This document shows positions 1 to 8,438 of a stretch of 64,000 bases of DNA, piece by piece. How positions within the stretch are numbered: the first letter of the stretch is position 1; each line of letters opens with the position of its first letter. Source of the DNA: JACVRW01 sp963821275 (GTDB taxonomy: Bacteria; Actinomycetota; Thermoleophilia; Solirubrobacterales; Thermoleophilaceae); NCBI GenBank assembly GCA_963821275.1, contig CAWGDF010000011.1:310001-374000 (forward strand), written 5' to 3'. The translations under genes and the position numbers were made by a program. Under the pieces are notes generated by a model, which did not search any database, was not told the DNA's origin, and was given only the letters and a program-made list of their open reading frames with translations.

Positions 1-492
1 GGTCACCGACTCGGAGATCCCGCGCAGGTTGATGGCTGCCACGACGAGGATGAAGACGATCGCCGCCACCACCAGCTCGAGGTCCACGAACTCGCTCAGG
101 TAGTCCCCGGCGAAGGCACGGGCCAGTGTGCTGGCCGAGGCGATCCCCGAGGACATGACCGCGAAGGCGACCATGAAGGTGAAGAAGGGCACGCCGAACG
201 CTCGGTGGGTGTAGAGGGCCGCGCCGGCCGCCTGCGGGTACTTGCTCACCAGCTCCGCATAGGCGAAGGCGGTGAACAGCGCCAGCACGAACGCGGCCAT
301 GAACGCGGACCAGATCGCGCCGCCCACCTCGGCCCCGACCTCGCCCACGAGCGCGTAGATGCCCGCGCCCAGGATGTCCCCGATCACGAATACCGTGAGC
401 ACGCCCGGCCCGATGGCCCGGCGCAGCTTGGTCTCGGACTCGCCGCCCGTGCGCTCGTCGCGAGTCCCTCCAGCGGCGGCGGCAGCTTCCAT
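1..492 (-). CDS. APC-family amino acid permease (N-terminal part, runs off left edge)
   Basis: The 164 visible codons start at an ATG at 492 and stay open to base 1, so the C-terminus lies outside the window. After a charged cytoplasmic leader (about residues 1-28) comes the helix-1 motif of APC transporters, with the unwound segment GDILGAGIYALVG, then at least three more hydrophobic segments. The residue pattern YAELVSKYPQAAGAALYTHR is typical of the region between helices 2 and 3. The family exchanges or imports amino acids across the inner membrane; the substrate cannot be told from this part. The ATG lies in a plausible context but no strong ribosome binding site is visible. Confidence 0.85.
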   Translation of the reverse strand, partial: MEAAAAAGGTRDERTGGESETKLRRAIGPGVLTVFVIGDILGAGIYALVGEVGAEVGGAIWSAFMAAFVLALFTAFAYAELVSKYPQAAGAALYTHRAFGVPFFTFMVAFAVMSSGIASASTLARAFAGDYLSEFVDLELVVAAIVFILVVAAINLRGISESVT

Positions 493-549
493 TGCGGCGG
501 CTATTGCCCCGAATGAGACCGGAGGCAAACCTCCGGGGGAGACCTAGGC

Positions 550-816
550 TCAGGAGGGCACCCGGGCGGCGGCCTCGTCCGAGCCGATGACCGGAACGAT
601 CTCGAAGTTCGCGAGGTCGCTCCACGCGGCGATCCAGTCGTCGAACAGGCCCGGGTCGTCGGTCTCCATCAGCTGGAAGCAGCGGTCGAGGCGGCGCTCG
701 TCGATCCAGCTGTCGATGAAGACGAGCCCGGCCGGCAGCATGCGCCCCCTCTCAGCGGCCCGTGCGTAGACCGGGCGTGGACCCTCGGTGAAGGTCTCGA
801 TCACCATGTAGCGCAC
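550..816 (-). CDS. DUF3303 family protein
   Basis: A protein of about 88 residues beginning RYMVIETF, the usual opening of the DUF3303 family, and retaining its FQLMETDDPGLFDDWIAAW core, similar to small ferredoxin-like dimeric barrels. I chose the GTG at 816 because a GAGGAGG lies 6 nt upstream; a GTG at 822 is also in frame but overlaps that site. The gene overlaps the 3' end of the upstream methyltransferase by about 65 bases, so the two are probably translated from one message. The biochemical role of the family is unknown. Confidence 0.75.
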   Translation of the reverse strand: MRYMVIETFTEGPRPVYARAAERGRMLPAGLVFIDSWIDERRLDRCFQLMETDDPGLFDDWIAAWSDLANFEIVPVIGSDEAAARVPS

Positions 817-1420
817 TGCCACCTCCTCGAAGCGAATGGATGTTCACCACTCCCCTGGCGTGCGTCTCGACCGCCCAGCGGCGGCGGGCCTCGGCCAGGA
901 AGGCATCCGCCGCCGGCCGGCCCGGATCAGCGAGCAGGATCCACGGCGCGAGGCGCGGCAGCAGCGAGAGCAGCTGGGCCACGGCGGCGCGCTGGTAGAG
1001 CACGTCCGCAGCGAGCACCAGGTCGAACGAAGACCGGGCCACCAGCTCGGCCGGGCTCGCCCAGTTGATCCGGGCGGTGTCGACCTCGAGCCCGTTCCGG
1101 GCCGCGTTTCGTTCGAGCAGCTCCAGCGCCTCCGGGTCCGCGTCGGTGGCCAGCACCGCCGCGCCCTGGCGGCTCGCCGCGAGGCTCGGCACGCCCAGCC
1201 CGCAGCCCAGCTCCACAACACGGAGCCCGTCCAGCCGGGTGCCGCACAGCTCACGCCCAAGCGCCACCCCACTCCGCCACAGCACCGACCAGTAGGGCGC
1301 GAGCGGCGCCCACGCCACCTCATGGTCGTCGGGAAGCTCGGCACCGTCACGAGGCTGGAGCAGACGGAGCTCGCCGTCCGGCAGCGGCAGGGAGATGCTG
1401 ATGAGGTCGTCGGCGTCCAT
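752..1420 (-). CDS. Class I SAM-dependent methyltransferase (Nnt1/lysine methyltransferase-like)
   Basis: A 222-residue Rossmann methyltransferase. Motif I is VVELGCGLGVPSLAA (about residues 68-82), followed by the acidic ATDAD that binds the SAM ribose, and FDLVLAADVLYQ, the post-II motif of protein-lysine and nicotinamide-type methyltransferases. The last 30 residues (after VVNIHSLR) are glycine- and arginine-rich and unlike the family, and they overlap the downstream DUF3303 gene, so the native stop may have been lost by a small indel. The substrate is unknown. It is divergent from the response regulator at 1505. Confidence 0.75.
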   Translation of the reverse strand: MDADDLISISLPLPDGELRLLQPRDGAELPDDHEVAWAPLAPYWSVLWRSGVALGRELCGTRLDGLRVVELGCGLGVPSLAASRQGAAVLATDADPEALELLERNAARNGLEVDTARINWASPAELVARSSFDLVLAADVLYQRAAVAQLLSLLPRLAPWILLADPGRPAADAFLAEARRRWAVETHARGVVNIHSLRGGGSALHGDRDLHRGSTPGLRTGR

Positions 1421-1440
1421 ACGGCGGGAGGCCGTTCACG

Positions 1441-1467
1441 GTACCCCCTCGGGTACGGCTAGCCGTA
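1441..1467. promoter_or_regulatory. Two overlapping palindromes, likely operator
   Basis: The divergent intergenic region holds GTACCCCCTCGGGTAC (6-bp arms, 4-nt loop, 1441-1456), immediately overlapped by the perfect 14-bp palindrome TACGGCTAGCCGTA (1454-1467). They sit between the methyltransferase start (1420) and the response regulator start (1505), upstream of a possible -10 GACAAT at 1491. A regulator binding site is the simplest reading; which protein binds is not shown. Confidence 0.5.
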
Positions 1468-1504
1468 TCGTCATCAGGGATCCGGAGAGCGACAATCCTG
1501 TGCG

Positions 1505-1873
1505 ATGGGCGCAAGCGTCCTGATCGTCGACGACCATCCGGGATTCCGCACGCAGGCTCGCCGGATGCTGGAAAGCGAGGGCTATCGCGTTGTCGGGGAG
1601 GCGGGCGACGTGGCTTCCGCAGTCGAAGCCGCGCGCGCTCTCGAGCCGGAGCTGGCCCTCGTGGACGTCTACCTGCCGGATGGGGACGGCTTCGAGCTGG
1701 CCTCCCGCCTCGCCGCGCTGAACGGCGCGCCGGCGGTGGTGCTGACCTCGAGCCACGACCGGTCCGAATTCGGGCGATGCCTGGCTGAGAGCGGCGTTTG
1801 CGGCTTTGTGCCGAAGACGGAACTGTCGCGCGAGGCCATCGAGGTGCTTTGGGATGAGGAGCGCACCGGTTAG
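1505..1873 (+). CDS. Single-domain response regulator (receiver only)
   Basis: A 122-residue CheY-like receiver. The acidic pair D9-D10 (LIVDDHP), the phospho-acceptor D54 (ALVDVYLPDGDG), the Thr/Ser switch in VVLTSS and the conserved Lys in FVPKTEL are all present. There is no output domain, so it acts as a phospho-relay or protein-binding partner rather than as a DNA-binding regulator. It is the first gene of a rightward cluster with a NarL-type regulator (now frameshifted) and a histidine kinase, and its stop lies 21 nt before the next start. A GACAAT -10-like hexamer ends 8 nt before the ATG. Confidence 0.85.
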   Translation: MGASVLIVDDHPGFRTQARRMLESEGYRVVGEAGDVASAVEAARALEPELALVDVYLPDGDGFELASRLAALNGAPAVVLTSSHDRSEFGRCLAESGVCGFVPKTELSREAIEVLWDEERTG

Positions 1874-1894
1874 GCCCGCCGAGGCGAGGCGCCG

Positions 1895-2543
1895 GTGCGC
1901 GTAGTCGTGGGCGAGGACTCCCTGCTCGTGCGGGAGGGCATCGTTCGGGTGCTCGACGAAGCGGGCTTCGACGTGGTCGCGCAGGCGAGCGATGCCGAGG
2001 ACCTGGTTCGAAAGGTGGCCGCGCACAGGCCCGACGTCGCGGTGGTGGACATCCGGATGCCGCCCACCGAGACCGACGACGGACTTCGGGCCGCAATCGA
2101 GATCCGCCGCCGCCTGCCGCAGACCGGGGTGATCGTCCTCACCCAGTACCTGGAGGAGAGCTACGCCCTCGACCTCATCGCCGACAGCGCCGAAGGCACC
2201 GGTTACCTTGCTCAAGGACCGGGTTGCGGATGTGGAGGACTTCGCCGACTCGGTGCGCCGCGTCGCGGAGGGCGGCTCCGCGCTTGATCCGGAGGTCGTC
2301 GCCCGCATGATCGGCCATCGTCGCCGTCACGACCCGCTCGCCGAGCTCACCGCGCGCGAGCGCGAGGTCCTCGGCCTGATGGCGGAGGGTCGCTCGAACC
2401 AGGCGATCGCCGAGAATCTCCTCATCACCGAGCGTGCTGTCGAGAAGCACGTCACGAGAATCTTCGGCAAGCTCGGCCTTCTCCCCGCGCCTCAGGATCA
2501 CCGCCGTGTACTGGCGGTGCTGACCTTCCTGGGCTCGCAATGA
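1895..2543 (+). pseudogene. NarL/FixJ-type response regulator, frameshifted
   Basis: The receiver half (GTG at 1895) has E7-D8, D52 (VVDIRMPP) and the VIVLTQY switch, and reads to about 2205. The second half continues in another frame from about 2208 as LLKDRVADVEDFADSVRRVA followed by a GerE/LuxR helix-turn-helix (LTAREREVLGLMAEGRSNQAIA ... VEKHVTRIF). At the join the expected GYLLKDR is split by one extra T in ttaccTtgctc, so a single-base insertion separates the domains. This is either a real inactivation or a sequence error. Its stop overlaps the kinase start by 4 bases, so it should be the cognate regulator of that kinase. Confidence 0.8.
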
Positions 2544-4096
2544 CCGACGACCAGCCCTCGGTGGCACAGCTCGAAGCGCTCCTCGCCGAGCAGGCGGCGT
2601 TGCGTCGAGTCGCAATGCTCGTGGCCGGTGATCCGGAGCCGCGCCGCTTGTTCGACAGCGTCTGCGAAGAGGTCGGCCGGGTCCTCGGCGTGGAGAGCGC
2701 CAACATCCTGCGCTTCGAGGGCGACGGGACCCAGACCGTCGTTGGCGCCTGGGCCGCCGACGGGGCGCCCTGGTTCCCGGCGGGCGAGAACGTCCCCATC
2801 GATGGGGCGACGGTCTCGGGGAAGATGCGGCGCAGCGGCCGGCCGCAGCGGGTCGATGACTACACGAACGTCCGGGGCGAGCTCGTGAAGAGGCTGCGGA
2901 CGGTCGGGATCAAGTCGGCCGTCGGCGCGCCGCTGACGGTCGCCGGGACGACGTGGGGGGGCATCGTGGCCTCGAGCGGACGCCCACGCGCGTTTCCCGA
3001 AGGGGTTGAGCACCGGCTTGCCGACTTCGCGGAGTTGGTCACCGCGGCCCTCGCCAACGTGGACGCACGGGAACAGCTCGCCGCCTCGCGCACCCGGATC
3101 GTGGAGGCCGGCTACGACGAGCGCCGCCGGCTCGGCCGCGACCTGCACGACGGCGCCCAGCAAGAGCTCGTCGGAGCGGTGATCAGCCTGAAGCTCGCAC
3201 AGCGGAAATGGGCGCAGGCCCCCGGCGAGGCGCGTCAACTCGTGCAGGAGGCGCTCGAGCAGACCCAGTCCGGCATCCGCGACCTGCGCGAGCTTGCCGC
3301 GGGCATCCACCCCAGCGTCCTCACGGACCGCGGTTTGAGCGCGGCGCTGGAGAGCCTGGCAGGCCGCTCGCCGATACCGGTGGAGCTTGGGGAGGTGCCC
3401 CCGCAGCGGCTCCCGGCCCCCGTGGAGACATCGGCCTACTTCGTGGTGGCCGAGGCGCTCACGAACGCCGCCAAGCACGCACACTGCAGCCACCTCTACG
3501 TCGGGGTGAGTGTCGAGGACGGCTCCGCAATCGTGGAGGTTCGCGACGACGGGGTCGGCGGCGCCGACCCGTCCGCCGGCTCGGGGCTGCGCGGCCTGGC
3601 CGATCGCGTCAGCGCGCTGGGGGGCAGCCTTCAGCTCGAGAGCCCGGCACGCGGAGGCACGACCGTTCGAGCGCGGATCGATTTCGGAGCAGCGAAAGGC
3701 GGACTGGCCCCTGGGAGCCACCGGCCGCAGCGCGACCGCCGGCTAGCCAGCACCGGTACAGTCGCAAGATGGAGCGGCCGGCGATGGAGGTGGTCGTCTC
3801 GGCCGACACCACGCGGATCGCCTGCTGGCGTAGCGGCGAGGGACCTCCGCTCGTACTTGTCCACGGCACCGCCGCCGATCACGCGCGCTGGGCGCCGGTG
3901 CTCGAGGCCCTCGGGGAGCACCTCACGGTCGTGGCCGTCGACCGCCGCGGGCGCGGAGGGAGCGGCGACGCGGAGGAGTGGGCGATCGAGCGCGAGTTCG
4001 AAGACGTGGCGAAGGTCGTCGAGTGGACCGGTCCGGAGACGATCCTGCTTGGACACTCCTTCGGCGCCGTGTGCGCGCTCGAGGCGGCGCTGCTGA
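2540..4096 (+). CDS. Sensor histidine kinase (GAF, HisKA_3, HATPase_c), native end near 3690
   Basis: A cytoplasmic NarX/DesK-class kinase: GAF domain (about residues 25-175), dimerisation/phospho-acceptor helix with H203 in RRRLGRDLHDGAQQELVGAV, and an ATPase domain with EALTNAAKHAH (N box) and DDGVGGADPSAGSGLRGLADR (G boxes). The family-typical end is GGTTVRARIDFG at residue 383 (about 3690). After that the frame stays open for 135 residues of Arg/Ser-rich sequence unlike any kinase and lies over the next gene, so the true stop was probably lost by a small indel. It is translationally coupled to the NarL-type regulator before it. Confidence 0.85.
   Translation: MTDDQPSVAQLEALLAEQAALRRVAMLVAGDPEPRRLFDSVCEEVGRVLGVESANILRFEGDGTQTVVGAWAADGAPWFPAGENVPIDGATVSGKMRRSGRPQRVDDYTNVRGELVKRLRTVGIKSAVGAPLTVAGTTWGGIVASSGRPRAFPEGVEHRLADFAELVTAALANVDAREQLAASRTRIVEAGYDERRRLGRDLHDGAQQELVGAVISLKLAQRKWAQAPGEARQLVQEALEQTQSGIRDLRELAAGIHPSVLTDRGLSAALESLAGRSPIPVELGEVPPQRLPAPVETSAYFVVAEALTNAAKHAHCSHLYVGVSVEDGSAIVEVRDDGVGGADPSAGSGLRGLADRVSALGGSLQLESPARGGTTVRARIDFGAAKGGLAPGSHRPQRDRRLASTGTVARWSGRRWRWSSRPTPRGSPAGVAARDLRSYLSTAPPPITRAGRRCSRPSGSTSRSWPSTAAGAEGAATRRSGRSSASSKTWRRSSSGPVRRRSCLDTPSAPCARSRRRC
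3757..3762 (+). promoter_or_regulatory. -10 hexamer TACAGT, leaderless start
   Basis: TACAGT ends 6 nt before the ATG at 3769, the spacing of actinobacterial leaderless promoters. It lies inside the dubious 3' extension of the kinase reading frame, which supports the kinase ending earlier. Confidence 0.45.
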
Positions 4097-4578
4097 CCGA
4101 CCACGTGCAACGCCTCGTGCTGTACGAGCCTGCGTTCGGCCCGGAGGTTGCCCCGCTCGACGTCATCGAGGCGCTCGAGGCGCTCCTCGCGGCCGGCGAG
4201 CGCGACGAGCTGCTGGCCCTGTTCATGAACAGGGTGGCCGGCGCCACCCCGGACCAGATCCAGCTGATGCGCGCCACACCGGCCTGGGAGGCTCGCCTCG
4301 CCGCCGCCCACACGATTCCTCGCGAGCTGCGGACCGCCCGCGCGCTCGCGTTCGCCTCCGGCCGCTTCCGGCACTGCGCCGTGCCGACGCTCCTCCTCCA
4401 GGGAAGCGAGAGCCCGGCTGCCTTCAAGAGCGGAACCAGGGCAGTGCACGAAGCACTACCCGACGCTCGCATCGCCGTCTTGCCGGGCCAGCGTCACACC
4501 GCGATGGACACCGCCACCGAGCTGTTCACCTCCGAGGTGCTGGCGTTCGCCCGCGATCAGGAATCGCGCGGCGCGTAG
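3769..4578 (+). CDS. Alpha/beta hydrolase
   Basis: A 269-residue alpha/beta hydrolase: oxyanion-hole region LVLVHGTAADHARW (about residues 28-41), the nucleophile elbow GHSFGA, an acid in the LLQGSESP region and the catalytic His in LPGQRHTAMDTA. There is no signal peptide, so it is cytoplasmic. Start codons are available at 3769 and 3784; the first is preceded by a TACAGT -10 hexamer. It resembles the RsbQ/chloroperoxidase-like hydrolases common in actinomycetes, but the substrate is not predictable. It lies 3' of the kinase and is probably transcribed on its own. Confidence 0.85.
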   Translation: MERPAMEVVVSADTTRIACWRSGEGPPLVLVHGTAADHARWAPVLEALGEHLTVVAVDRRGRGGSGDAEEWAIEREFEDVAKVVEWTGPETILLGHSFGAVCALEAALLTDHVQRLVLYEPAFGPEVAPLDVIEALEALLAAGERDELLALFMNRVAGATPDQIQLMRATPAWEARLAAAHTIPRELRTARALAFASGRFRHCAVPTLLLQGSESPAAFKSGTRAVHEALPDARIAVLPGQRHTAMDTATELFTSEVLAFARDQESRGA

Positions 4579-4759
4579 GCGGCCGGGAACGCGCGCGCTG
4601 CCGACCGCGTAACGCTGCGCCCGAGCTCGGGAAGCGCGGGGCCTCGGCCGCTATCAGGCGCCGCACTGCCAGCACCTCGGGATCCAGGATCGAGCCGTTG
4701 CGCGGCTTCGCCTGGTATTGAGTCCGGCTCATCCGACTCACGAAAGCGAGCGCTGGATC

Positions 4760-5575
4760 ATGGGGCAGAACCGGAAGCTGTCGGTTTGCGTCGCGGGAGC
4801 CACCGGTTGGACCGGACGGGCGATCACACGTGGCGTGCTGGACGCGCCCGACCTCGAGCTGGGTTCGGCCGTAAGCCGATCGGCCGCCGGTCGAGATCTC
4901 GGCGAGGCCCTGGGTGGCGCGCCGTTGGGGATCCCGGTGCTCGGGGGTGTGGCCGAAGCGCTCGACGGCATCGACGTCCTGATCGACTACACGTCCGCGA
5001 CCGCGGTCAAGGCCAACGCGCTGGCGGCCATCGAAGCGGGGGTGGCCGTGGTCATCGGCAGCTCGGGCCTGACCGCCTCGGACTTCGAGGAGATCGACGC
5101 CGCGGCCCGCGAGCGCTCGGTCGGGGTGGTGGCGTCGGGGAACTTCTCCCTGACCGCCGCGATGTGCCAGGCGGCGGCGCTCCTGGCGGCGCGCCATCTG
5201 CCGCACTGGGAGGTCATCGATTACGCAAGCTCGACCAAGCCGGACGTACCGTCGGGAACCGCCCGGGAGCTGGCGGAGCGCCTGGGTGAGATCCGCCGCC
5301 CGGAGCTGGGGCACCCGATCGAGGACCTTCACGGGCCGCAGGAGGCGCGCGGCGCCACCGTGGGCGGCGCCCAGATCCACTCCCTGCGCCTCCCCAGCTT
5401 CGTGGTGTCCACCGAGGTCGTCTTCGGCCTGCCCGACGAGCGGCTGACCATCCGCCACGACGCGGGGGGCACGCCCGAGCCCTACGTGGCGGGCACGCTG
5501 ATCGCGGTGCGAAGGGCGCCCGGGCTGGTCGGCCTCACACGCGGGCTGGACACGCTGCTGGTGGCGGCTGAGTAG
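4760..5575 (+). CDS. 4-hydroxy-tetrahydrodipicolinate reductase-like protein (DapB family)
   Basis: A 271-residue two-domain reductase with an N-terminal dinucleotide fold (VCVAGATGWTGRAI), the DYTSATAVKANALAAIEAG and ASGNFSLTA segments of DapB, and the substrate loop KPDVPSGTA around K160. In canonical DapB a His-His pair precedes this loop; here that stretch reads IDYASSTKPD, so the catalytic His pair is absent. It may be a paralogue working on another substrate rather than the lysine-pathway enzyme. The start is the ATG at 4760. It converges on the MMPL transporter with a 9-nt gap. Confidence 0.7.
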   Translation: MGQNRKLSVCVAGATGWTGRAITRGVLDAPDLELGSAVSRSAAGRDLGEALGGAPLGIPVLGGVAEALDGIDVLIDYTSATAVKANALAAIEAGVAVVIGSSGLTASDFEEIDAAARERSVGVVASGNFSLTAAMCQAAALLAARHLPHWEVIDYASSTKPDVPSGTARELAERLGEIRRPELGHPIEDLHGPQEARGATVGGAQIHSLRLPSFVVSTEVVFGLPDERLTIRHDAGGTPEPYVAGTLIAVRRAPGLVGLTRGLDTLLVAAE

Positions 5576-5584
5576 ACCGCGGGG

Positions 5585-7771
5585 TCAGGTGGAGGCCGCC
5601 TCGGCCTCGGCCTCGGCGGCGGACTTCTCGCGCAGGGCTCCGCCGCGGTCCGCCGTCGACGGCCACCAGATCTTGTCGCCGATCAGCTCCACGGCCGCCG
5701 GCACCATGATCGTCCGCACGATGAAGGTGTCGAGCAGGATCCCGAGCGCGACCATGAAGCCGAGGTCGAACGTGTAGGTCACCGGCAGCGTCATCAGGAC
5801 CGAGAAGGTGCCGGCCAGGATGATGCCCGCGCTGGTGATCACGGGCCCGGTGGCCGCCAGCGCCCGCAGCATCCCCTCGCGCGTGCCGTGACGGCGCGAC
5901 TCCTCGCGCACGCGAGCCATCAGGAAGATCGTGTAGTCGATGCCGAGCGCGACCAGGAAGATGAAGGCGAACGTGGGCAGCGACGCATCGAAACCGGGAT
6001 CGCCGACCACGAAGCGGATGAAGAGGACCGAGAGGCCGAGCGTGCAGAAGAAGGAGACGACGACGCTGGCGATCAGCACCAGCGGCGCCACCAACGACCA
6101 CAACAGCAGCGCGAGGATGATCGCGATCACCAGCAGCGCCACCGGCACGATCAGCCTGAGGTCGCTCTGGATCGTCTGGTCGTAGTCGTACTGGATCGCG
6201 GTCCCTGCGCCCACCAAAGCGCTGAGCCCCGGCCCGAGGTCGGCGACGCTGTCCCGGATCTTCGGAACCACGTCGAGGGTCGACTCCTGGAAGGGGTCGC
6301 CCTCCAGAATCACGTCGATCGAGGCGATCTGCCCGTTCTCGGATCTGAGCCCCGTGGGAACCGCTCGCGCGACGCCGTCCACGCCGCTCACGCTCTCCGC
6401 AGCCCGCGCCACGTCCGCGCGGGTGATCGTGCCGTCGCTGCGCTCGACCAGCACCGTCGTCGGAGCGAGCGTGCCCTTGGGGAACGACTCGCCCAGGACC
6501 TCGAACCCCTCGACGGCCTCGACGGACTGCTTGAAGAAGTTCGTCGTGCTGTAGTCGACCTTGTAGGCGAGCAGGCCGAGGGCGCCGAAGGCGAACATCA
6601 GGACCGTCGCGATCAGCGCCGTCAGCGGCCGTTCCAGCACCTTGTCGCCGAAGCGCCGCCAGAGGCCCTGCCGCGCGGCCGAAGGCGCCTCGGGGTCATA
6701 CGCAACGACCGCACGCCGCGGCCAGAAGCCGGCACGCCCGAAGATCGTCAGCAGCGCCGGCAGCAGCGTCAGGCCGGCGACCATGGCACAGGCCACCCCG
6801 ATCGCTGAGACGGGACCGAGCGAGCTCGTGAGCCGGGTGTCGGCGAGCACGAGCACCAGCATCGCCAGCGCGACGGTGAGCCCGCTGGCCAGGATCGTCG
6901 GGCCGGTGCGGCGCAGGGCGTGGTCCATCGCCTCGTGCTTGTCCTCGATCCGGCGCAGCTCCTCTCGGTAGCGGGAGACCAGCAGGAGGCTGTAGTCGGT
7001 GCCCACGCCGAACATGAGCACGATCAGGATCGTCGTCCCGTTCGAGGAGACCGAGGCGCCGGAGTCTGCGTAGAGGTAGACGAACGCCGTGGCGACGGTG
7101 TAGGAGAAGAAGACGACGAGCAGCGGGGTGAGCGCGACCAGCACCGCCCGGTAGATCAGTCCGAGCAGGACCAGGACCAGCAAGACCGTCGCGGCCAGCA
7201 GCTTGGCGTCCAGGTCCGCGAAGACCTCCTCCGCGTCGGTGGCGAAGCCGAGGTCGCCGGTGAGCAGGATCCTCATCCCGTCGGCACGCTCCCCGGTGAT
7301 GGCGCGCACCGCCTTGCCCCAGTCCGCGGACCGCTCGAAGTCGGTCGGAACCGTGAGCACCGTGTAGGCGGCGTCGCCGCCCGGCGAGACCAGGGCCGCC
7401 GGCGCCCCGGGGGTGAAGGGCACCGCCGGCGGCCGAGTGAGCGGGACTCTGTCGCCGGCCCGCTCGATCTCCGCCGCCTGCTCTGCGATGACGCGCCTGT
7501 CGGCGGCGCTGAGACCGCCGTCGCGCTGGTAGACGATCAGGCCGAGCGTCGTCTCGCCGGCCGAGAAGTCGCGGTCGAGGATTCTCACCACCTCGGTCGA
7601 CTCCGCGCTCGCCGGCAGGTAAGAGGCGGTGTCGTCCTCGGTCTCGTCGCTGAGCTTGCTGCCGAGCGGCATCGTCGCGAACACCAGCAGCACCCAGACG
7701 GCGAGCGTCAGCCACTTGCCGCGCCGTCCCGTGACTATCGCTGCGAGCGCGCCCAAAACGTCGCCTTCCAA
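5585..7771 (-). CDS. MMPL/RND-type membrane transporter
   Basis: A protein of about 728 residues with the two-fold MMPL layout: one N-terminal helix, a periplasmic domain, five more helices, then the same pattern again. Signature segments include VLMFGVGTDYSLLLVSRYREEL in the first half and VALGIDYTIFLMARVREESRR in the second, each carrying the Asp-Tyr pair of the proton path in RND-type pumps. It is probably an exporter of lipid or hydrophobic cargo, cargo unknown. The start is uncertain: TTG at 7771, or TTG at 7756 with AAGG 7-8 nt upstream. A TAGGCT hexamer (7787-7792) is a likely -10. The C-terminal tail is rich in Glu and Ala. Confidence 0.9.
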   Translation of the reverse strand: MEGDVLGALAAIVTGRRGKWLTLAVWVLLVFATMPLGSKLSDETEDDTASYLPASAESTEVVRILDRDFSAGETTLGLIVYQRDGGLSAADRRVIAEQAAEIERAGDRVPLTRPPAVPFTPGAPAALVSPGGDAAYTVLTVPTDFERSADWGKAVRAITGERADGMRILLTGDLGFATDAEEVFADLDAKLLAATVLLVLVLLGLIYRAVLVALTPLLVVFFSYTVATAFVYLYADSGASVSSNGTTILIVLMFGVGTDYSLLLVSRYREELRRIEDKHEAMDHALRRTGPTILASGLTVALAMLVLVLADTRLTSSLGPVSAIGVACAMVAGLTLLPALLTIFGRAGFWPRRAVVAYDPEAPSAARQGLWRRFGDKVLERPLTALIATVLMFAFGALGLLAYKVDYSTTNFFKQSVEAVEGFEVLGESFPKGTLAPTTVLVERSDGTITRADVARAAESVSGVDGVARAVPTGLRSENGQIASIDVILEGDPFQESTLDVVPKIRDSVADLGPGLSALVGAGTAIQYDYDQTIQSDLRLIVPVALLVIAIILALLLWSLVAPLVLIASVVVSFFCTLGLSVLFIRFVVGDPGFDASLPTFAFIFLVALGIDYTIFLMARVREESRRHGTREGMLRALAATGPVITSAGIILAGTFSVLMTLPVTYTFDLGFMVALGILLDTFIVRTIMVPAAVELIGDKIWWPSTADRGGALREKSAAEAEAEAAST

Positions 7772-7834
7772 GCAAAGACGATGGCCAGCCTACCGAGCCG
7801 GTCCGGATGGCGAGATCTCGGCCCAAGCGCCCGC

Positions 7835-7840
7835 GATACT
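7835..7840 (+). promoter_or_regulatory. -10 hexamer GATACT, leaderless start
   Basis: GATACT is followed by 6 nt and the ATG at 7847, with no ribosome binding site, consistent with a leaderless transcript. Confidence 0.5.
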
Positions 7841-7846
7841 TGCGGC

Positions 7847-8428
7847 ATGGCGGCGGCAGCAGTGGACCTGTACTGGCTGCCGCTGGGCGCCGGCGGGCAT
7901 TTCGTCAGGCTCAACGGTCGCCTCTACGAGGCGGCGGCGGCGTGGCTGCAGCAGCGCCCGGCATGCGATCTCTACCACTCCGCGCTCCAGGTCGAGGTCC
8001 CGGAGGGGAGGTTCGTCATCGAGCAGGCGCCCGTCCACGACTGGAGCGGCGAGCAGCGGGGGGTTGTCGCCGAGGGCCCCGTAGGGAGCCGCTGGGCGGG
8101 GCGCCTCCGGATCTTCCGGTACGAGATCCGGCTCTGGCGCAACGGCCACATCCCGGACGTCGCCGAGGCCGTGGACAGCCCTCGGCGGCTGGGCGGCGAC
8201 GAGCAGCGTGCGCGGCGTGTGCTCGAGCTGGTCGAGCAGGTCCCGACGCCAGTCTGGGGCCGTGACGAGCTCGTGACCGGCGACATGTGGAACTCGAACT
8301 CGGTGATCGCCTGGGTAATCGCGCGCAGCGGGCTTGACGCCGGGTCGATTCGGCCTCCGCAAGGCGGCCGCGCCCCGGGCTGGAAGGCCGGGCTCACGGT
8401 CGCGCAGCGGATGCCGACCGTCGCGTAG
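7847..8428 (+). CDS. Conserved hypothetical protein
   Basis: A soluble protein of 193 residues, no membrane segment or signal peptide. I do not recognise a named family with certainty. Visible features are a DLYWLPLGAGGHFVRLNGRLYEA opening, HSALQVEVPEGRFVIEQAPV, GSRWAGRLRIFRYEIRLWRNG and a conserved-looking GDMWNSNSVIAWVIARSG near the C-terminus, with many Trp and Arg. The regular beta-rich composition and the good start context argue that it is a real gene. Its stop codon TAG is part of the -10 hexamer of the next gene, so the two are packed but transcribed separately. Confidence 0.75.
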   Translation: MAAAAVDLYWLPLGAGGHFVRLNGRLYEAAAAWLQQRPACDLYHSALQVEVPEGRFVIEQAPVHDWSGEQRGVVAEGPVGSRWAGRLRIFRYEIRLWRNGHIPDVAEAVDSPRRLGGDEQRARRVLELVEQVPTPVWGRDELVTGDMWNSNSVIAWVIARSGLDAGSIRPPQGGRAPGWKAGLTVAQRMPTVA

Positions 8429-8431
8429 GCT
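8426..8431 (+). promoter_or_regulatory. -10 hexamer TAGGCT, leaderless start
   Basis: TAGGCT, overlapping the stop codon of the previous gene, is followed by 7 nt and the GTG at 8439. No Shine-Dalgarno is present. Confidence 0.55.
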
Positions 8432-8438
8432 GGGGACC

